From positions 186,001 through 250,000 of the forward strand of contig BDIU01000103.1 in the NCBI GenBank assembly GCA_002118135.1: a stretch of DNA of 64,000 nt, read 5' to 3'. The notes beneath the pieces were generated by a model. The model ran no database searches, had not been told where the DNA came from, and was given only the letters and a program-made list of their open reading frames with translations. Positions 60,701 through 64,000 of this stretch are shown one piece after another (position 1 is the first letter of the stretch; each line of letters starts with the position of its first letter). This DNA is from Trebouxia sp. TZW2008. Lineage: Eukaryota > Chlorophyta > Trebouxiophyceae > Trebouxiales > Trebouxiaceae. The position numbers and the translations under genes were made by a program.

Positions 60701-62888
60701 GCAGTGCCAGCAGAGCACGGCATCACAGACAGACCACCAGCACAATCTAGCACTGGGTCAGCACAGCATGGCATCACAGTCAGACCATCAGCAATGCCTG
60801 CTCAGGGGTCAACAGGGCAAGGGGCCTCGCATGTAGCTTCAGCACAATCTAGCGACTTGTCAGCAAGCCTTTCAGGGCAGGATAGGCTTTGGCAGACTGG
60901 CCTGGCACAGCAAAGCAGCCCTGCCAGTCCATCAGCACAGGCTAGACCCGATACAGGGAATGATGTGCTGGTGGTGATGGCGTGTGACAGGAGCTCTCTG
61001 CTTGCTGGTTGTGTGGCCGAAGCAGTGAGGCTGCGAGCCCCTGGGGTGGCTGTACGCAGGGCTGCCTGCAACCTGCCCCTGCCCCGGCCCCCTGACAGCC
61101 CCATCCAAGTCAACCAGGTGATGCATCGGTCAATCAATCATTGCTTATTGACCGCCATGCATCTGCTTTGCGCAAAGTGACCTACTGGCTGTGTCTCCAT
61201 CTGAGAGTTTCGACAACCACGTGTCAATTCTCTTGGTCCCTACAAGTGTGATCTCAGGAGGGCAACTCTGCACAAGGCTGTTCTGTGTCCATGTCTGCCT
61301 GAAGGGGCAGTGTACATTTGACGGTTTTTCATTCAGCTGAGTTTTCATATAAGAGCCACCAGAGAAGTCATGCACTTCCTCTCCTGATCCGTGCAAGTAC
61401 AACCCCGGGAGGGCAGGTCTACATAGCAGCAAGCCTGTTGTTGTCACTTGCTTGATTTGGTGGTGCTCACTACGCTTCTTCTCTGTTTTCTCATTTGTGC
61501 TTCCTGCAAAATCAAAAGTACGCTGAACACAACATCTTGTATCAGAAGTCTGTCTTTGCACAGGGCGACATGCTGGCTGTGTCTCCATACGAGAGTCATC
61601 ACCACCCTGGCTCAAGCAATACCAAAAACTGACCAGTCACATTGAGATTGAGAGGATGATGTTTTATCAACCATCATGCGTTTGCACAGGGTGACATGCT
61701 GGCTGTGTACCCATATGAGAGCCACATCGACCTGCTCTCACAGAATGTCAAGAATATATCACTGCAATGCAAAGTGCGATGATTGACTGATCATGCGTTT
61801 GCACAGGGTGACATGCTGGCTGTATCGCCTTACGAGAGTCACCATGATTCACGCTTCTTTTCTCCTGACCCCTGCCAATACAACCCCAGAAGGGCAGGTC
61901 TGAACTGCCCTGCCTCAGGCCTACACCAAGTGCCAGGTGTTGGCGGCATTGCAGGCCTAGTCTTTGGTGGTGGACGCTACAGGTAGATACTGTATGCCTG
62001 TAAGGATCTTGCTTGCACGTTTTGCAGCCAAACAGTCAGCGTGGGGCAAATACTCAGCAGTTGCTGACACAAGTCCACATTTTCTCGCCGCGCAAAAAAC
62101 AGCCAAATCACCTGTCAAAGTGCAATTCTGCTGTTTACTCGAGCATCCCTGCCCTGCCATGACTTTGGCACCCTCTTTGGCATCAATCACAGGCACAGAC
62201 TACTGCCAATTGGTGCTTGATGGCAGAGTCATCCTGTGCAGCATAGTCGCTTGTCTGCTGCATGTCTGTCTGTGCTGTCGGCTGCGCCGCAATGGACTTT
62301 GTCATTGTACCATCCACTTTGTCATACCACTTTGTCATTGTACCAAGTTAGCATCCTTTTGGCACAAAGACTGATGATGCATTACCAAGGTCTGTGATCA
62401 GCCAGGCAGACAGCACAGACTGGACATGCAGCAGCTGCAAAGCCAACAAAGTCTTTGCTCGTATGCCATTACTTGTTTCATGGTATGCCAACAAGTGTTT
62501 GATTGCATGCTGACCCCTGTCCACATAGCAATGACTGCATGAGGGCACAACATGCCACAGATTGAGTCATGTGTGTTTTGCCAATTGCAGGTGTCCTGGC
62601 AGATTTTTTGCTGAGATGGAAGTGGCTCTCACAGTCATCTTGATGCTCACACAATTCGATATGTATCTCAGAAGCAGCACAGACAACGGTAATCAGCGCA
62701 TACAAAGCACTTCTGGATCATGGTCATGGACACATTTGCTCCCATTTGCATCATCAAAAACATTCAGCACCCAGTCTGGTGATGCTGCTGGCTTGCTTCC
62801 TCTGCCAGAAACAAGACGGCAAGTTGGCATCAGATGGCCGCAAACTGTGTGTGAGGTGACGTATATGGCCCGGACGCATTGCGCATAG
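57740..62888 (+). CDS. Cytochrome P450, class E group IV-like (CYP7/CYP8/CYP51-type core)
   Basis: Eight exons: 57740-57925, 57998-58107, 58180-58361, 58913-59120, 60112-60229, 60506-61117, 61807-61982, 62591-62888 (TGA); 1,890 nt, 629 aa, all phases match. A signal anchor (IVPILALACVLVASIAFL) precedes the Pro-rich hinge GLPVLGSTLNLARDG. Core motifs: YGDIFRVSLGG, FRPATEHFTQRVFGLP, I-helix ANTVPAAFWALAFLLL, a K helix of ExxR type (AEAVRLRAPG), VSPYESHHD, and heme loop FGGGRYRCPGRFFAEMEVAL with the Cys ligand. The I helix lacks the usual acid-Thr pair (A-A-F in its place), as in some CYP7/CYP8 clan enzymes with unusual chemistry. A ~120-residue Ser/Gln-rich insertion with internal repeats sits between I and K helices (60600-60960). 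The 58108-58179 intron has a GC donor and is 72 nt without a stop. Substrate unknown. Confidence 0.88.
58370..58560 (+). repeat. CTTCA-rich minisatellite in P450 intron 3
   Basis: About ten degenerate units resembling CTTCAGCACCCTG follow the donor at 58361. Confidence 0.65.
58759..58955 (+). repeat. Duplicated exon-4 acceptor in P450 gene
   Basis: 58759-58805 and 58902-58950 both read CAATGCAGG(T/C)AGAT(C/T)TG and code D-L-(I/L)-Q-C-I-(R/K)-D. The upstream copy then runs to a TGA at the repeated TTTGACC region; the downstream one is the exon used. Confidence 0.75.
59265..59800 (+). repeat. About 160-bp tandem repeat in P450 intron 4
   Basis: 59271-59430 and 59431-59590 share CTTTGTGCTGTCTCAT, CCATGCAGACAGTATTGCTG and GGA(C/T)GCAGCTGACAAG at the same spacing. 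A third weaker copy of the second half covers about 59670-59760. No coding frame is conserved. Confidence 0.8.
61166..61850 (+). repeat. P450 exon-7 start in three clear and one decayed copy
   Basis: Copies of TTTGCACAG|GG(T/C)GACATGCTGGCTGT: 61555-61606 (VSPYESHH), 61680-61733 (VYPYESH), 61799-61850 (VSPYESHHD, functional, exon 61807-61982). A decayed copy is at 61166-61212 (acceptor lost, reading VSPSESF), with a matching remnant of the later exon sequence at 61383-61425 (TGCAAGTACAACCCC). Confidence 0.85.
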
Positions 62889-63598
62889 AATCATGCTCTA
62901 ATTTTGGTGTAGAAAGATGCCAAGCAAAGGTATATTTGAGGCTGGCAGGGGTTATAGTCACTACTGTAATTGTCACAAACGCACATTTATCTGAGTCAGC
63001 AGATCTGTTACCAAGCAATGATTTGCCGAACTCAATGATTTTGATCACTAGAATGTCATTTTAAATGGAAAAAAGATTGATGGGAAAGAATGGAACAATC
63101 AGCTGATGCAGCCCATGTGATTGACTTTCCAAAAACAGTTGACAGGAATCGCGCAAAAGGGAGGTGATTGCGCAACAAGCCTTGTTCCATCACAGCTTTG
63201 CAATTGTTGCAGTACCACAGATGCTCACCATGCATGTCACTGGTATTGCGCTGATGAGACTGAGTGGGAGACCTTGTCAACAGCCGACATTTGAACCTTG
63301 CGGAAAGCCTCTTTTCTGATGTCTGCGGCGTAGTGTGTCAGCCATACCCTTACGCTTTTATTGTGCACCTACTGTTGATGAGCCAAAGCATGACTGCTGT
63401 GTTGCAGCCTAGCCTATGGTTGTGGCACGAGCTATTACGTGATGTTCAGGCTGACTTATGCTCTTTGTCACTTGACACCATCGTTAACTCTGTGCTCAAC
63501 CTTTGTGAAGGTCAAAGGCATCTTCTAGCCACTTTTGTCAGAAAGCCAGCCAGCTTTTCTGTCCTGTCTGGCGATTGCATGGTCCCATGGCAGATCCT
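62889..63598. other. Intergenic, P450 to right-edge frame
   Basis: Presumed 3' UTR of the P450 gene and upstream DNA of a possible next gene. I see no supported exon. Confidence 0.4.
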
Positions 63599-63827
63599 CA
63601 AGCCAACCTCTCTCGACCTGAGTCTGCCTCAACGCAGCTTCATATCTGTTGTGAGACTTCTTTTGCTGACCCAATGCAGCCAGGACCTGCAGCACACACA
63701 TTCAAAAACCAGGTTCAGGCAGCCAAACATTTTGCCCCAACAGTTGCTGACTTGTTATAAGTCAGGCCTGCTTGCAACAGTTGGTGCCAAGGCAGACAAG
63801 GAAGGAAAGTAAGTAAAGCAAAAATTA
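63591..63827 (+). CDS. Possible first exon of a further gene (truncated by window)
   Basis: ATG at about 63591 opens MADPQANLSRPESASTQLHI, with possible donors at AACCAG|GTTCAG and later. A coding-like string GAKADKEGK at about 63784-63810 runs straight into a GTAAGT-like donor. The phase between the pieces is not resolved and the protein is not recognised. Confidence 0.25.
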
Positions 63828-64000
63828 AGTATTGTACATCACACCCCGCGCTTTTGTTCCCAACAGCAGCCCAGAGATTTGATGCGTATCAACGCAATGC
63901 ACAAACAAGACCAGCTTTCTGCCTGCAAAGCCGCAACTCACAGAAGTGAAGCAGTGTTTGGCACATTGGCATTGAGTAGTGCTACACGATGTGATAGCAG

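Overview
The window is nuclear DNA from an intron-rich eukaryote, most likely a chlorophyte green alga. A plastid-type FtsZ2 carrying the C-terminal [10 protein letters not shown] peptide, a uracil phosphoribosyltransferase with a plastid-like leader, an EREX-type PX protein and an AP2 transcription factor point to the green plant lineage. A CFAP65-like flagellar protein and the centriole protein HYLS1 point to an organism that makes, or recently made, cilia. I could not fix the class; a trebouxiophyte or another core chlorophyte would fit. Introns are mostly 70-500 bp with GT..(T/G)CAG borders. For RAD51C, bL12, FtsZ2, haspin, FHA, EREX-like, HYLS1, the methyltransferase, UPRT and P450 I could chain all exons with matching phases; the other gene models are partial.

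Layout, left to right: 3' end of a CFAP65-like gene (+, 2-3580); RAD51C (+, 4263-7787); organellar ribosomal protein bL12 (-, 8494-9487); FtsZ2 (+, 9943-14129); an AP2 / CxxCxxC / zinc-knuckle regulator (-, 14636-20249); a CTLH/CRA protein with a C-terminal UBA-like segment (+, 20674-26568); a damaged F-box/LRR gene (+, 27344-29071); haspin kinase (-, 30242-36579); a small FHA protein (+, 36928-37932); an EREX-like PX/coiled-coil protein (-, 38073-42835); an unidentified large protein (+, 42996-48711) with a tRNA-Val(UAC) in one of its introns (46938-47010); HYLS1 (-, 49520-53166); an EEF1A-lysine-methyltransferase-like enzyme (+, 53453-55036); UPRT (-, 55522-57316); a cytochrome P450 (+, 57740-62888); and perhaps the first exon of another gene near the right edge. 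From bL12 on, genes mostly alternate strand, giving a series of head-to-head pairs with 160-455 bp between start codons and tail-to-tail pairs with short gaps.

The genes do not form one pathway. They cover recombination (RAD51C), mitotic signalling (haspin, FHA), plastid division and pyrimidine salvage (FtsZ2, UPRT), endosomal traffic (EREX-like), cilia and centrioles (CFAP65, HYLS1) and gene regulation.

The most unusual property is structural. At least seven genes contain tandem duplicates of a short piece that spans a splice site plus the adjoining half exon. Usually one copy is functional and the others have decayed inside the intron. The extreme case is HYLS1, where the acceptor and first half of the HYLS1-box exon exist in six copies (A-F, about 50170-51250), three with open frames and three broken. 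Smaller cases occur in the CFAP65-like gene, the CTLH gene (four separate places), the AP2 gene, the unidentified gene and the P450 (heme-exon start in up to four copies). A second theme is GC-AG introns, five of them supported by phase and homology.
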